Below, in pieces: positions 11,170-22,618 of a stretch of 64,000 nucleotides of DNA. The translations under genes and the position numbers were made by a program. How positions within the stretch are numbered: the first letter of the stretch is position 1; the number at the start of each line of letters is the position of its first letter. The notes beneath the pieces are model-generated. The model saw nothing but the letters and a program-made list of their open reading frames with translations, was not told the DNA's origin and made no database searches. Origin of the DNA: Hyposmocoma kahamanoa (taxonomy: Eukaryota; Arthropoda; Insecta; Lepidoptera; Cosmopterigidae); NCBI RefSeq assembly GCF_003589595.1, contig NW_020653409.1:1154793-1218792 (forward strand), in the 5' to 3' direction.

Positions 11170-11240
11170 CAATTTTTTTTTATGATATCAAGCTACAGGA
11201 CGATCAAGTAGTGCGCATGGTGGTAAGCGACACGCCGGGT
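11170..11240 (-). repeat. Retroposon RP, 3' end only
   Basis: TATGATATCAAGC, GACGATCAAGTAGTGCGC and GGTGGTAAGCGACACGCC match the tailed end of RP in reverse. The element stops after about 70 bp. Confidence 0.65.
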
Positions 11241-11595
11241 TTTTTTACTTTCTTAAAAATTTTACTTATCGAATTATGACATTTCATCATTGAGCGCAGG
11301 ATACCACTTATTTTTGTTGATATTAAAGATTAATTTATAGGTTCTGACGTTACGGTAAATTAATTATGCGTATTCAAATCACTATAGAAAAGATGAGATA
11401 TAATACATATAACACCAGATACAAACATAAACCAGTAAGAAATAAAATCAGATAAGTAGAAACTTTAAAACAAGGCATAAATACTTACAAAAAATTATAT
11501 ATACAATAAACTACCCCTTAATGTATGTGTCATAAAAACGGCTGCGTTCAAGCTACAACTCAAACTTTATATAATTAATGTTCGTTTTCTTAAAA

Positions 11596-11903
11596 ATTTT
11601 TTTTTATGATACCAAATGACGGGACAAACATGTCGTGCGCCTGGTTGTAAATGACACGCATATCAAAAACAGATGCAGTGTCACTCAGGCCTTTAAAGAT
11701 CTGAGGTATATCCACTGCGCCCGTCACTCTGAGATATAAGTCGACAAGTCCCATGTGCCTGTAATTTCACCAGCACCCTAACCTTTAAAACAGGAATGGA
11801 GTAATGATCACATTACAACTTGGCGGCAGAAATAGGTAAGATGGCAGTACTTCCCTGGACAAACTATTTCACAAGAAGCTCTATTGCTACTAGAATCATA
11901 GTG
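11596..11903 (-). repeat. Retroposon RP, full length
   Basis: Nearly complete copy: T run, ATGATACCAAATGACGGGAC, a middle GATCTGAGG...GTCACTCTGAG block, TAATTTCACCAGCACCCTAA, AAATAGGTAAGATGGCAGTA and the AGCTCTATTGCTACT end. Confidence 0.82.
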
Positions 11904-12493
11904 ATAAGAAGTTCATGTATGCCTGTGTAATGTAAGTTTGTAATGCTTGTAATAAAATTAATAGTAAAAGTAAAAATCTGTTTTTTTTCCTCGCGGCCAC
12001 TCGATCCAGGCTTGGCGACGAATAAAAGAATAAAAACGAGTCTATATTTGTTATTGATTGGCGTATCTCTAATTTGAAAAGATGTAACGGATTCTGGACG
12101 GTTATTTAAATTAAACTTTACCGTGTTGGCATACTGTTAAAAGTTTAATACCTTTTATTGCTAGTTACGACATTTTGTTTATTTATTTTTGTTTTCTTAT
12201 CGACATTATATTGAGAATATATTCAATGTGCTGCCATCTAACGGTAAATAGATGAAAGACGACGAACGATGGACGTCTTGAAGTAACATGACAGGTTCGA
12301 AATGTGTATTTATTTCTCACACATTATGTATTACTTACTGCACAGAATATTAATTACATCTTCATATAACATATGTATATACCTATTAATTAAGTAATTA
12401 AATTAGTTTACACTTATGCTCTTTTAATTATCTATGTATTCGTTTTATATATTTAGTGTAAATATTTTTGAATATACCAAGTTTCACGCACAT

Positions 12494-12815
12494 GTTATGC
12501 ATGTATTTGTTTTGTTTGTGCTCGAGTCCGTGGTACACCCATATCGGGCTTGCGGAAAACCAGCGCTGCAGGCTGAAAATCTATCAGCCTGTAGCTAATA
12601 GCTGAGCAAATCCTGTTTGCGTGTGCCGCGACACGCATTTATTATTACATTTTTATTTTTTTTATTTTTATTTTGTTTTAATCATTATAATTATGTTTTA
12701 ACTTTTGTTGTAAGTACTGTATTTTAGTTTAAAGTTTATAATATTGTATTTTAATTTTAATATCATGTGTGTCTCGGTGCTTACGCAACAAAGTATTCTT
12801 ATTCTTAATAATATG
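12494..12815 (+). repeat. Non-LTR (CR1/Zenon-like) 3' UTR with stem-loop, second copy
   Basis: Same plan as 4.15 kb: GGAAAACCAGCG, then an 11-bp stem CTGCAGGCTGA (12566-12576) paired with TCAGCCTGTAG (12584-12594, one G-U pair), a T-rich run and a terminal ATTCTTATTCTTA. The stem sequence differs from the 4.2-kb copy although the fold is the same. Confidence 0.6.
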
Positions 12816-12916
12816 AATTCATATACCAAGACAATATAGTACATTGCTCATAGGTAAGTACCTGTCCAGCAAGTGTATAAATAATTTTTTAATTTATAAT
12901 CTCAGTACAGAGTACT

Positions 12917-13538
12917 AAAAAACCGACCTCAAAAGTACGTGGAATTACGGGTCGTATTCTAGAACACTACTATTGAGTAGTAGCATAGCTATAGAGTAGT
13001 AGCTCAAGTCAGGATTTGAGTATGGTTTAAAGCACTCGAAATCATACTCAAGTACCTGCCATTAGGGTCGTATTTCCAGTACTTGTGTGTCCATTGCAAT
13101 CCTGACTTGAGCATTGAGTAGAGTTCTAGAATACGACCCTACGTCTATTTGCTAAGTTTTATTGAAATATCCTTAAATTCGCCACTATACAGGACTTGAC
13201 ACTGGTGATAATAAAAATCGGTTCTCACTACTCAAAGTATATTGAGATAAAAACGCCTTCAATTGGAAAAATAGCAAAATCAACCATTAAAATAATTGCT
13301 CCTTAAGTAAAATTAGGCGCTATTTATAAAAATGAACCTTCATGCGTGATTAGCCACCCTTAGAGGTGGATGATTTTCTTCAAAATGAAATGGGACCACT
13401 ATGGAAATACCCCCTTTCGAACAAAAAATAATTATGAAAATCGGTTCACAAATACCGGAGGTATCGCGTAACATACATACAAACAAAAAAAACATACAGT
13501 CGAATTGAGAACCTCCTCCTTTTATGAAATAGGTTAAA
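12917..13538. repeat. AC repeat carrying a nested insertion
   Basis: Begins AAAACCGACCTC and ends near CCTCCTTTTATGAAATAGGTT, so its ends are rough inverted repeats. The body (TTTGCTAAGTTTTATTGAAA, GGTGGATGATTTTCTTCAAA) is collinear with the uninterrupted copy at 42.67-43.10 kb. A 191-bp TIR element splits it near the left end. Confidence 0.8.
12949..13139. mobile_element. 191-bp TIR element nested in AC
   Basis: Starts GGGTCGTATTCTAGAAC and ends in its exact complement. TAC lies at 12946-12948 and again at 13140-13142. The 42.67-kb AC copy has a single TAC there and is the empty site. A second GGGTCGTATTTCCAGTA occurs inside, as does an inverted CTCAAGTCAGGAT / ATCCTGACTTGAG pair, so the whole element folds back. 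Confidence 0.87.
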
Positions 13539-13744
13539 TATGGAAGTAATAGTACACTCTGACGGACGGTAAATAAGATATTACTTACAATCTAGATCTA
13601 GTCTATTAGAAACCCGACGCCAAAGGATTTAATAACACGAGTTTTGTATTTTATATCCGTCTGTGATACAAACAATATTTTTCATCACATTTGCGAGGAA
13701 ATAAATACAATATAACAAAAATCACAACACAACAATTATGGGTT

Positions 13745-14240
13745 TGGCAAATGGCGGGATTTTTGTTTTTTTTTTTTTCCATAGAAAATGTATTTATTTA
13801 TTTAAACTTAATTGCACACAAAACAGTACAAATGGCGGGCTTGATGCCATTAGGCATTCTCTACCAGTCAACGAGAGCTGGGTTCAAAATAATTAACAGG
13901 GGTGCATAACATGATAATTAAAACAGGAAGAAGTTTATAAGTAATTATGATATATAGTTTAAACTCAATATAAATATAGCACATAATATGACTAACTATA
14001 TACTTATATAAGCAACCTATATACACACAAATATATAATATATAATACATAGACATATATATTCAGTATACATATATATAACAATGTCAGACTAATGGGA
14101 TGTAGATTGAGACTCCAATACGAATTCGAGGACTAATTGCTTGAAAGCTAGTTTATTCGGCGCTTTTTGAATATGAGGCGGTAGAGCGTTCCAGAGTCGT
14201 ATTGCCTGAAGATTAATTGCAAATTTTTTGTACAGAAAAA
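13745..14240. other. Decayed repeat and AT-rich tract
   Basis: Bases 13835-13890 (GGCGGGCTTGATGCCATTAG, CATTCTCTACCAGTCAACG) and 14100-14225 (GAGGCGGTAGAGCGTTCCAG, GTATTGCCTGAA) look like pieces of an antisense non-LTR element that I recall as common in Lepidoptera. Between them, 13960-14085 is almost pure A+T. Confidence 0.4.
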
Positions 14241-14244
14241 AAAT

Positions 14245-15040
14245 ATATTATATAGAATATTTTTATTTAGAACTTAAGTAATCTCCTTGCTCGACCTTGA
14301 ACCTGACCCATGTAAGAAGGAAGTATGTCGTGCTACAAATTAAAAAACCCCTTACTGACCATGGCTGTAATGGAAAAAAAAATAGGTCCGTGGGTGTTTT
14401 TTGGGGCATTATAGTCAAATTAGCCACCATGCAATCAAACCATTTATGAACAAGTGTAATGAAAATAACTTTACTACTGTACGGACCAAAGGTGGTAGGG
14501 TTTATGGTGTAGCAAAGTTTTATAACGAACACAGCAATTTTATAATAAAGAGCATACGGACAAAGGTGCGCACTTTCTCTAATTTTAATTTTCATATTGT
14601 CCCACGCGACAACCCTGTATACCGTGCGCCCCCTTTCTTGTCGGTGGAGGGAGTCCCTTTTGTTTTTAGGTCAGTTATTTCGGGTAAGTGGCACGATATG
14701 TTGATGACGTTTTATTTAAATTTTATTTGGGAAGCGTGTTGAAGCCTTTGCACTGTTTAACGGTTTAAAATGACTGCGCTGATTAAACCCTGCGAGGTAA
14801 ATTAGCATTTGTACGTTTTATTGCGAGAAATTAGTTTGCTTGCGCTTCGTATGTAAATTTAATTATTTTGCCGGAAAGACGTGTTATATTTTGCGGGTAC
14901 AAGATCTCTGGCTCAACACTGGTTACGGGTTTCACATGGTTTCTTAATAAGGCTTAGCGATATCGATTTCTTAGGTTTTTGCGGTTGATACACATCGGAA
15001 ACTAACTACTTATTTTGTCGGATCTAAATCTGCTACTAAA
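14245..15040. other. Unassigned; overlapping open frames only
   Basis: Frames of 110 codons (minus, 14263-14595) and 113 codons (plus, 14401-14742) overlap. Neither has a recognisable domain, and mutual overlap with AT-rich composition argues for chance. Confidence 0.4.
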
Positions 15041-15041
15041 A

Positions 15042-15226
15042 TATACTGCTCCTTGTGAAAGAGTTTAACCAGGAATATTTCTACCGCCCGGCAGTGATGT
15101 AGGCTTCACTGTGTGAAGTAATGTCTCAGTGTGCATGAAGGGCACAGTGGCAGTGCCTCCCATACCTTTGCGATTTAAAGCTCTGAGTGGTTCTGAAACA
15201 CAACGCACGACCTGTCCCGTCATACT
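15042..15226 (+). repeat. Retroposon RP, shortened
   Basis: Forward copy with ACTGCTCCTTGTGAAAGAG, CCGCCCGGCAGTGATGTAG, GGGCACAGTGGCAGTGCCTC, TTTGCGATTTAAAGCTCTGA and CGCACGACCTGTCCCGTCAT. The final A tail is not clear. Confidence 0.75.
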
Positions 15227-15309
15227 AGCTACGGGATAAACAAGTCATGTGCTAAAAGTATGTAGCGTTATTTTGAATGTATTCCTTGGTAATTAAAAAT
15301 AGATAGAAT

Positions 15310-15440
15310 AGAGTGGTTTGCCTTAATATTAGACGTAACCATCTCCGTCATCATAGGATCTGTAAAGAAGCCGAAACTATGGTTTCTTTGAAAATAAAAA
15401 CAAATATACGAGATGTAGATCCAAAAAAAAGAAACGGATC
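15310..15440 (+). repeat. Penelope-associated terminal repeat, decayed
   Basis: Shares GTGGTTTGCCTTAATATTAGAC and then, in order, ATCTGTAAAGAAGCCGAAAC, a GGTTT block and ACAAATATACGAGAT with the 50.65-kb sequence that follows a Penelope-like ORF fragment. No coding part is attached here. Confidence 0.55.
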
Positions 15441-15879
15441 TAGAGTACAGAAAATTCAACTGCTTTCCATTATGTCGCGTAACGCGCATGCCGTACAATT
15501 GCATTTGTATTTTCATTCTGCATTATAAAATTCCCAGCCCTTTTATTTCCTATTCAGTTTGAAGACAAACAAAAACAACATTATTAACTAACAATGTAGG
15601 TAGGTACATAGAAGTAATCAGCGTAATGCGAATCTAGCGCGCTTTCGTTTCTAATAAACTGAAATTGAATTAATCAAGGCAAGGCGACATAAATTTTATA
15701 TCGAATTCCGTTCAGTGTAGACTTCGCGACTAGTTTGAGGACAACTTCATTTGGATCTTCTATTTACGGCTAACCCATATTATACGTACAGTCTACAGCG
15801 AGCTGCCTATTGTGGCACAGAATTGATTTAAAATCGCAAAGCGTATTGGTCCCATGTTTTATAATCGAGACTGCGTATA

Positions 15880-16160
15880 GTTGCCGGCGCACAAGCTGCA
15901 AGCCGCATCACTGCTGGCTTTACCTATGGTGCAAAGTGTGCGTCGCGTAAGGGCATAGGGTATCAGCGATGGATTGAAAGAATGGGTGTGGTGTTCAGCA
16001 GGGCGAGCGCCGTGAATGTGTGTCATCGACTCGCCTCAGTGCACGCTAGAAAACTCGGATCCATTTCGAGAAAATACAAATACCGCTTGAACACCTAGAG
16101 ATAAAATGATTCCTGTGACATTTCGGTCTGTCTAAGTTTGCTTAGAACATTACTGGAGAC
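15880..16160. repeat. Unnamed dispersed repeat, partner at 56.36-56.54 kb
   Basis: CACCTAGAGATAAAATGATT and CCTGTGACATTTCGG, preceded by ACTCGGATCCATTTCGA, recur in the same order at 56.36-56.50 kb. Family not recognised, and no ends could be defined. Confidence 0.45.
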
Positions 16161-16589
16161 GCTTACGATCCACTGCTTATGTAGACGTGATTATTTTTCA
16201 AACACAACTTTCTACCCCTCAATTGAAAAGCTATCGTTCCTCCATTACGTTTGCACCGTTCTTTATTGTCAAACACTTGCAGACAACACGGTGTCGAATT
16301 AGTTTGATGATTAATTTGTACTTTGAGTACCGACAACTACGAAACACTGCACAGAACACACCAATCAGAACCAATTTAGAATGTGTTTATTAAGTTCTGA
16401 GAATGAACTAACCTCGTGCGCCTAGAGCACTTAGCTTCCGCGCCAGTCAGGCAGTCATGTTTATGGAGCTCTACACATCGAACGCGGCTTTCATGCAAAT
16501 TCGACAATTTGTCAATAATGGTCTAGTTGGGAAAACATCAATATGTTTGAATCTACGGATCTACATAGTGTATTTTCAAATATATCAGT

Positions 16590-16655
16590 CAAGTCAGCCG
16601 TGACCGTGAGACCTATAAAGAACCCAAAACATTGGTTTGTTTGAAAAAACAAATA
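16590..16655 (+). repeat. Penelope-associated terminal repeat, left part
   Basis: GCCGTGACCGTGAGACCTAT, AAAGAACCCAAAACATTGG and TTTGTTTGAAAAAACAAAT follow the 50.70-kb unit closely. The match stops at TATA where a 595-bp foldback element begins. Beyond it, at 17270-17310, GATCTAAAAATGG and GGTTGCGAAAACCTAA look like the continuation. Confidence 0.55.
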
Positions 16656-17250
16656 TACTGTTTTTTTTTAAATAAGACAGTATCGGGAAACCCGAAAACA
16701 GAAAAGTTACAAGAAAACTGTCTTAGAAACCATTAAGTCTTTTTGTGAAAACAATTTTGGCATAGGTAGTAATTTTTTTGGTTAAGTGTGATTTGTCCAT
16801 AAAAATGAACAAAATTGATAATTTTTTTTAGTGCTGACCGACTCAGTTTCATGACACGTTTATTAAATTTGGCCAACTTCTGCTCTCTCGATTTTTTCAA
16901 CCCTTAAAATGATATCATTCTTATAAGAAACTGACTCTATCAGCATTAAAAAAAATAGTCAATTTTATTTATTTTGTATGAAAAATATTTTAAGATATTT
17001 GACCAACTTTTGTTGTCCTGATTTTTTCATCCTATACAATGAAATGATCCATATATAAAATAGAGTCGATCAGAACTAAAAAAAAATAACAATTTTATTC
17101 ATTTTTATGGATAACTCAGGCTTAACCAAAAAAATGACTATGCCAAAAGTGTTTTCATAAAAAAAGACTTAATATTTCCTAAGACAGTTTCCTTGTATCT
17201 TCTATGGTTTCGGATTTCCCCATGCAGTCCCATTTAAAAAAAACTCAGTA
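16656..17250. mobile_element. 595-bp long-TIR foldback element, TA target
   Basis: The outer 120 bp or more of each end are imperfect inverted copies. They share TACTG at the tips, a GGGAAAYCCGAAA block, AAACTGTCTTAG, ATTAAGTCTTTTT, TTTTGGCATAG and TTTTTTTGGTTAAG. TA flanks both tips (16654-16655, 17251-17252), as in Tc1/mariner elements. The centre holds two tandem units of about 108 bp, each with a GACCAACTT / GGCCAACTT start and a TCGATTTTTTCA-like core. No coding frame. Confidence 0.8.
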
Positions 17251-17590
17251 TACCAATACCTGTATACCAATTAGATCTAAAAATGGTTTCAAATGGTTGC
17301 GAAAACCTAACAAAATAATCGTATAAATAAATATCTCCACCAGGCATACGTTTCCTCCAAAAATATGTAGTATAAAAGAAAATCAGGAGAAAGGGTATAT
17401 TAGGTCAGAGCCATTAGACACACTGACCCAGTTTTGACTGGAGATATCGTCACTTAGTACGACTAATATAGGAATGGTAGAATTTTGATAGAAACTAACA
17501 ATTTGCATCACGATATAGAACTTGAATGTCTGAATCAAACTGTATAAACAAATTTTTCCTTTCGATATCATAACCTTTGTAGCTGTATTA

Positions 17591-17830
17591 CTTCTTGTAA
17601 AACAAATCATCCAGGGAGGTACTGCCACCTTACCTATTTTGGTGCTGGTGAAATAGCAGTACATAGGGCTTGTCACCTTATATGTCTCAGGGTGACGGGC
17701 ACAGTGGCAATGCTTCTAAGATCTTTGCGGTTAAAAGTTTTCAGTGGCACTGCAACTGTTATGGATAGGCGTGTCGCTTCCCGCCAGGTGCACGATTTGT
17801 TGTCCCGTCGCTTGATATTATAGAAAAAAA
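17591..17830 (+). repeat. Retroposon RP with A tail
   Basis: Forward copy: CTTCTTGTAAAACAAATCAT, CCAGGGAGGTACTGCCACC, CTTATATGTCTCAGGGTGAC, GCGTGTCGCTTCCCGCCAG, GTCCCGTCGCTTGATATTAT, then an A run. Shows that the plus strand here is the RNA-like strand. Confidence 0.82.
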
Positions 17831-17892
17831 AAATGTAGTGTAGGTTTGCCTATAATATGCCTATAATAATTGTAATAGTTAACTTATACATA

Positions 17893-18142
17893 TAATAGTC
17901 CCGCTGTGGGTATAGGCCTCGTGTTACAATCAGAGGGCTTGGGCTATAGTTCCCACGCGGACCAAATACGGAATGGAAACTTCACACACGTCATTGCTTT
18001 CCAGAGATGTGCAGGTTTCACCTCAAATTTCAAATGAAATTACGCACATAAATTCTGAAAAAGTCATAAGTGCAAAACCGGTTTCGAACTCACGACCCTT
18101 TGCTTGAGAGACAGTATCCGTTAAACCATCAGGCTACCACTG
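17893..18142 (-). repeat. SINE SC
   Basis: Reverse copy. The right end is tRNA-like on the minus strand (GGTAGCCTGATGG as A box, GAGTTCGAAACC as B box). The left end has CCCGCTGTGGGTATAGGCCT and the GAGATGTGCAGGTTTCACCT body block shared with the 22.4 and 23.3-kb copies. Confidence 0.65.
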
Positions 18143-18144
18143 TT

Positions 18145-18625
18145 ACTTTAGTTTAATTGACGTAATTAGAAATAGTATGCCCTTTTTCATTATTAATTGA
18201 GCATAGATTTGTCTGATATGAAGAATGTTGTCATATGAAGGATTGCGTTTTTAGAAAAGTGTTTTTAGAAAAAGCGTTTTTATGTATTATGTTCCAAAGT
18301 CGCATATTAATTCTAAGTGCTCTTTAAAAAACGAAATTCCCTCATTTGAAGTACGAAATTGCTTTATCCGTTTTTTATTCGAATTTTACGTTGTAATAAA
18401 ACAATAATGTACCTGTGCGATGCCTATTGCTTTGGGTAGATTTTTATTTGTCGTAAAAAGGGTTTTATAACCGGTTTCACAAAAAAATGGTCACTAATTT
18501 CATACATCTTTTGTTTTTACGCTTCTCGGTCCCTCAATGCGTACTAAGGATCGTGACATCGTGCAAGTACATCTTCAATGGTTCTTCTTCATTTCCCTCT
18601 GTTTTCAGCTAGGTTAATAGCTATA
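18145..18625. other. Unassigned stretch
   Basis: Short local repetition of TTTTTAGAAAA near 18250-18280. Otherwise nothing recognised. Confidence 0.4.
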
Positions 18626-18627
18626 AT

Positions 18628-18870
18628 CTTTTTTTTAAGACGCGAAATGACGGGACCAACAAGTCGTGCGCCTGATGGCTAGCGACACACCTGTCCATAA
18701 CAGTTGCAGCGCCGCTCAGAACTGCACTCGTCACTCTGAGACACGTGCCTGTAATTTCATCAGCACTCTTACCTTTCAAAATAGGAACGCAGTAATGCTC
18801 ACATTACAGCTTGGCAGCAGAAATAGGTATAGTAAGGTTTTTCACACGGAGCTCTTCTACTGCTAAAAGT
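18628..18870 (-). repeat. Retroposon RP
   Basis: Reverse copy: T run, GAAATGACGGGACCAACAAG, GCGACACACCTGTCCATAAC, CGTCACTCTGAGACACGTG, CAGTAATGCTCACATTACAG and GGAGCTCTTCTACTGCTA. Part of the middle is deleted. Confidence 0.8.
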
Positions 18871-20247
18871 ACATTCACCGGTACCGTCATAGCAACCACC
18901 TGGTCACACAATGGCTTTGTAATTCGTCCTCTCTGTCATTTTCCTTTATTTTGCCCATGTTGCAAAGCTTTTCGATATTGTCAGCATTGCACTTGTAGGT
19001 ATTATGTGGCCAAAGTTATATACGCGTTTCGGGGACAAAAAATCGAGATACGGCGTGATCTCGACAATTCCGGGAAAAACGAGACTTTCGAGATAATTTG
19101 AAAAGTAGATTTTTATATTTTTATGGCAGTCAAAACATGATGTTTACACAGTTGTTTCAGACACAGAGAACTTGATTTTTATTACTATACTCTACTTCTT
19201 CAATCTCCACTGATTATGTACTAAGCTAAGCTAAAATTATTGATGGTTTCATAGATTTTACAGTACTGATTAATTGATTTAAGTCTGAAAGGTCTTGATA
19301 CTCCTACTTGATAAAACATCAGTCTAAAAACATCATCTAGTCACGCGAAATTTTCGATAATGAGATAACAGAGATGAAAACCCTAGAGAGCATACAGATG
19401 GTTGTTCTCCATTTGTTTACGCATCTACTACAGAATAAACAGAATATAATAACGCTGACGGCTAATTTTGTTATATAGTTATCTAAAACGGAGACGTTAC
19501 CAGTCATTATGCCCCAAGGCGCGGTTCGAGATCAAATATTTAACCTTTATCTAGAAGAGCTTTCTTTTTGTATAAATATATATATATGAATAATGAATCA
19601 ATTCTGTATTCTATTTCAAAATATATTATTTCCTTATATACGATATTACGACTTTTATTACTGAATCAATAACATAACACTGACAAAAATAATGTGACAT
19701 AAACATCTTTTCCGCATTCTCCACATATGCCAACTCGACTGTACGCCAATGACGATTAAACGTAATAAGAATTGCATTTACTATTGATAGAAAATTATGA
19801 ATAATAATGTTCAAAATTGCTGGTTTCTAAAAACGCTTTTCCTAAAAACGCAACCGTATATTTTATACGACTGCGTTTTTTGTAACTTTAATCGAAGTAT
19901 TTATTTTACAGAAAAGTTACATTCAATTAAAACGATTATAAGTGCCAATGTAATTTTATTTTTATCTACATCTAAGTACATTTTTAAATAAATTGGAATC
20001 TCAAGCATCCAAAACCGCGGATGTTAAGAATATTGCTTCCAACATAATAACTTCCAAGCAAACAGAAACAGATCTATCAAAATATTATCTATAAACTCTC
20101 CAATAATATATTAAAATCCAATCACGCAGAGCAAAGCGCGGTGGCTTCGTCCTTTATTAAATTTCATCAATGGATGCCGACCAAAATTTATTCCATGCCG
20201 TAAAAGATGTCGTAGATATAGATTTATAAGATGGACAGAAACAATTG
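18871..20247. other. Unassigned stretch
   Basis: No gene, SINE or TIR element recognised. Short open frames at 18811-19101 and 19626-19991 have no domain signature. Confidence 0.4.
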
Positions 20248-20255
20248 TTTTATAT

Positions 20256-20541
20256 CATTGACTTACAATTATATGGACGTCGGGTCCGCGCTAAAAAGTG
20301 TCCGAACTTATAGGGCGTTAAAATCGTATACAGAGCGTCATTCACGCTTTAGTCTTCGTTTGTTCGACTGACAGCGAAGCAAGCAAAATTAGACAGTACA
20401 GCGATGACATTACAATTTAAATTCAACGTTTTAGCTTTTTCATATTCCTTTACATGTCACTACGTTTAAATAGGTTGACTTGGGACATTTTTTTCGTGGT
20501 TTTCGTATTAGACCCGTCGTCCATTTATTTGTAAGTCAATA
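20256..20541 (+). mobile_element. hM: hAT-like MITE, full length
   Basis: 286 bp. CATTGACTTACAATTATATG at the left and TTTGTAAGTCAAT(A) at the right. The flanks TTTTATAT and TCTTATAT are an 8-bp duplication with one mismatch. The full-length subfamily sequence (TCCGAACTTATAGGGCGTTA) is present. Confidence 0.9.
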
Positions 20542-20689
20542 TCTTATATGCAGTATCTATTGTTTCGTTCCTAAACGTACGTCTCTTGGGTATAACTTAT
20601 TTTTATATATTGAATAGAGGTAATGTTATGCTAAGAATGTTACAGCATTAAATTTTAAAATACAAAGTAAATGAATTTTATGATCGTAC

Positions 20690-20930
20690 ATTGTACCTCC
20701 ATCTTATCTGAAGGAAAGTGACTATGAGGTCGACGTTGGAGCACGTACATCTAAATAATGCCTATTCACTCTCGCCTTGAAAAGGTCCAAGTTATAGCGT
20801 TCAGGGAATAAGTCTACAGGAAGGGAATTCCACTCCTTAGCCGTTCGCCGTATAAAGGTACAAACGAAATGCTACGTACAAATCCTTGGAATATCCACAA
20901 TATAGGAGTGGAATCCCAGTCTACGTCTAG
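20690..20930 (-). pseudogene. Non-LTR RT C-terminal tail and 3' UTR
   Basis: On the minus strand the region reads RRRLGFHSYIVDIPRICT, then, through a frame change, a stretch corresponding to 'WNSLP..LFPERYNL..FKARVNR', a well-known C-terminal motif of insect non-LTR reverse transcriptases. The 3' UTR follows, with a CTCATAGTCACTTTCC-like stretch. The copy at 32.26 kb keeps the motif better. A second LINE relic in the opposite orientation abuts it. Confidence 0.65.
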
Positions 20931-21405
20931 ATTTTTGGCCGAAAACTAATGAAACAGACAACGCAAAGCTCGTATTACCAACTCCAAGATTGGAAATGTT
21001 TAGACATAGCCAGCTATATAGATGCATACTAATATATAACAAAATACCAGACATCCTCAAGAAAGTAGATAGTGACAACGTGTTTAAAACCAAGTTGAGG
21101 TCTCTCTTGTTAAGTAAATGTTATTACAATGACTTCATGAACTCTCCTATAAGCTAAAAGAGTCCAGTTTCAGATAAGTAATTTTAAGTCTATGTAATAC
21201 TAGGATCTAAAGTTTATTAATGATAATTATAAGATCCTATATGTATTAGTTCCTAAATGTTATTATTATTATTATTTGCTATTATTTTTATTTATACAAT
21301 TTTAATATTACGTTTAATAATAATTAATTGCTGCACCCCAAAGGGTATGTACTTATTACCTATGTAATTTTTGTACCTACATTGTTTGCAAATAAATAAA
21401 TAGAA
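20931..21405 (+). pseudogene. Non-LTR retrotransposon 3' end (RT C-terminus plus UTR)
   Basis: An open frame runs to a stop at 21155-21157. It carries KLVLPTPRLEMFRHSQLY, LIYNKIPDILKKVDSD and FKTKLRSLLLSKCYYNDF, the tail typical of jockey/CR1-type LINE ORF2 products ('...LYNKLP..IK....FK..LK..LL...YYS'). A 3' UTR of about 250 bp follows and ends in AAATAAATAAATAG. The catalytic domain is missing, so this is a 5'-truncated, dead insertion. Confidence 0.72.
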
Positions 21406-21533
21406 AACAATGCTTTGGATGTTAATTCTGAAATCCTATTTACTGAACGGAATTGAGTTTTCTTTTCATATAATTATTTATCGAAAGCCTAGTAGGAGAA
21501 CAATTGCTTCTTAACTAGGAAGATTGGGGATTA

Positions 21534-21792
21534 GTAGCAGTAGAGCTTCTTGTGAAAGAACTCGTCGAGGGAAGTACTGTCACCTTACCTATTTCTGCGG
21601 CCAAGCAGTAACGTGTACATAAGTGCGTTTCGGTTTGAAGAGTTAGGGTGTTAGTGAAATTACAGGCATATGGGACTTGTCAACTTCAACAGGGGTCAGA
21701 TCTTTACGATTAGAAGCTCTGAGCGAGACATACGTATCGCTTAACCAGGCGCACTACTTATTCGTCCGGTTACTTGGTATCATTAAAAAAGG
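21534..21792 (+). repeat. Retroposon RP with A tail
   Basis: GTAGAGCTTCTTGTGAAAG, GAGGGAAGTACTGTCACCTT, GGCATATGGGACTTGTCAAC, TTATTCGTCCGGTTACTTGG and TATCATTAAAAAAGG appear in family order. Parts of the frame AGxRSLRLEALSE are shared with other RP copies. Confidence 0.78.
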
Positions 21793-22381
21793 TCTACGGT
21801 TCAATTTCTTGTGGCAGCATATCCTTATATTTAGCGTAGGATGTGCCTTCTGTCTGTTATTAACTTTGAAACAAAACATCATGAAGAAGCTTCACAATCT
21901 TTGATAAATATGTAAAGTCCCCAACCCATGTTGAACTAGTGTGGCGGACTTTGACCGAAGGCCTTTGTTGAGTTCATGATACTGAAGATGACAGTGTTTA
22001 AAATCGTATCAAATTCGTTTATATAAAGGAACGTCCGTTATAGTGTTCTGAAGGCAAGTTGTAAACATTTTTAATGAGCATAAAATTAATTATTGTTCTA
22101 TGTTGTCAACAAATTCCCCAACTATAAATCTATGCTTTATTTCAATCAGCAGTTACCTATATTCGATATCTCTTCTCTTTCTTTCATATTTCATCTCTTC
22201 TCTACTATCTTCTTCTGTCTTCTCTCATCTTTCTTTTCTTCACAGGTAACCAATTTACATTTCAAACCATCATATTAGATACGGATTCCAGGGGCTGCTA
22301 TTTGTTAATAATATAACATAAGCGTCTTGGCAAATGCAAGCAACCATTACTAATTCTCTGACAAGTACGTGAAGTAGTAAG

Positions 22382-22400
22382 CATATATATATATATATAG
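22382..22400. repeat. TA microsatellite
   Basis: Short run of alternating A and T directly before an SC copy, possibly its degenerate tail. Confidence 0.8.
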
Positions 22401-22618
22401 TCCCACTACTGGGCACAGGGCGCCTCTCATAATGAAAGGGCTAGTGCTATAGTGTCTACGTGGTCTCAATACAGATTGTTTGCCCACATCATTAAATTAC
22501 TTTGCAGATATGTGCAGGTAAAATTGTAAATGTAAATTTCAAATTGAACGAAATTTCTCGGATTCGAACCCAAAACCCTTTGTTTAAGAGGCGGTTGGTC
22601 AAACCATTAAGCTCCCAC
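22400..22618 (-). repeat. SINE SC
   Basis: CCCACTACTGGGCACAGGGC at the left, AGATATGTGCAGGTAAAATT in the body, and at the right a tRNA-like minus-strand head with B-box-like GGTTCGAATCC (seen as GGATTCGAACC at about 22560). Confidence 0.65.

Noticed and set aside
20872..21093. Minus-strand 73-codon gene
   Set aside because: It spans the junction between two LINE relics on opposite strands. Only its last part is genuine RT-tail sequence.
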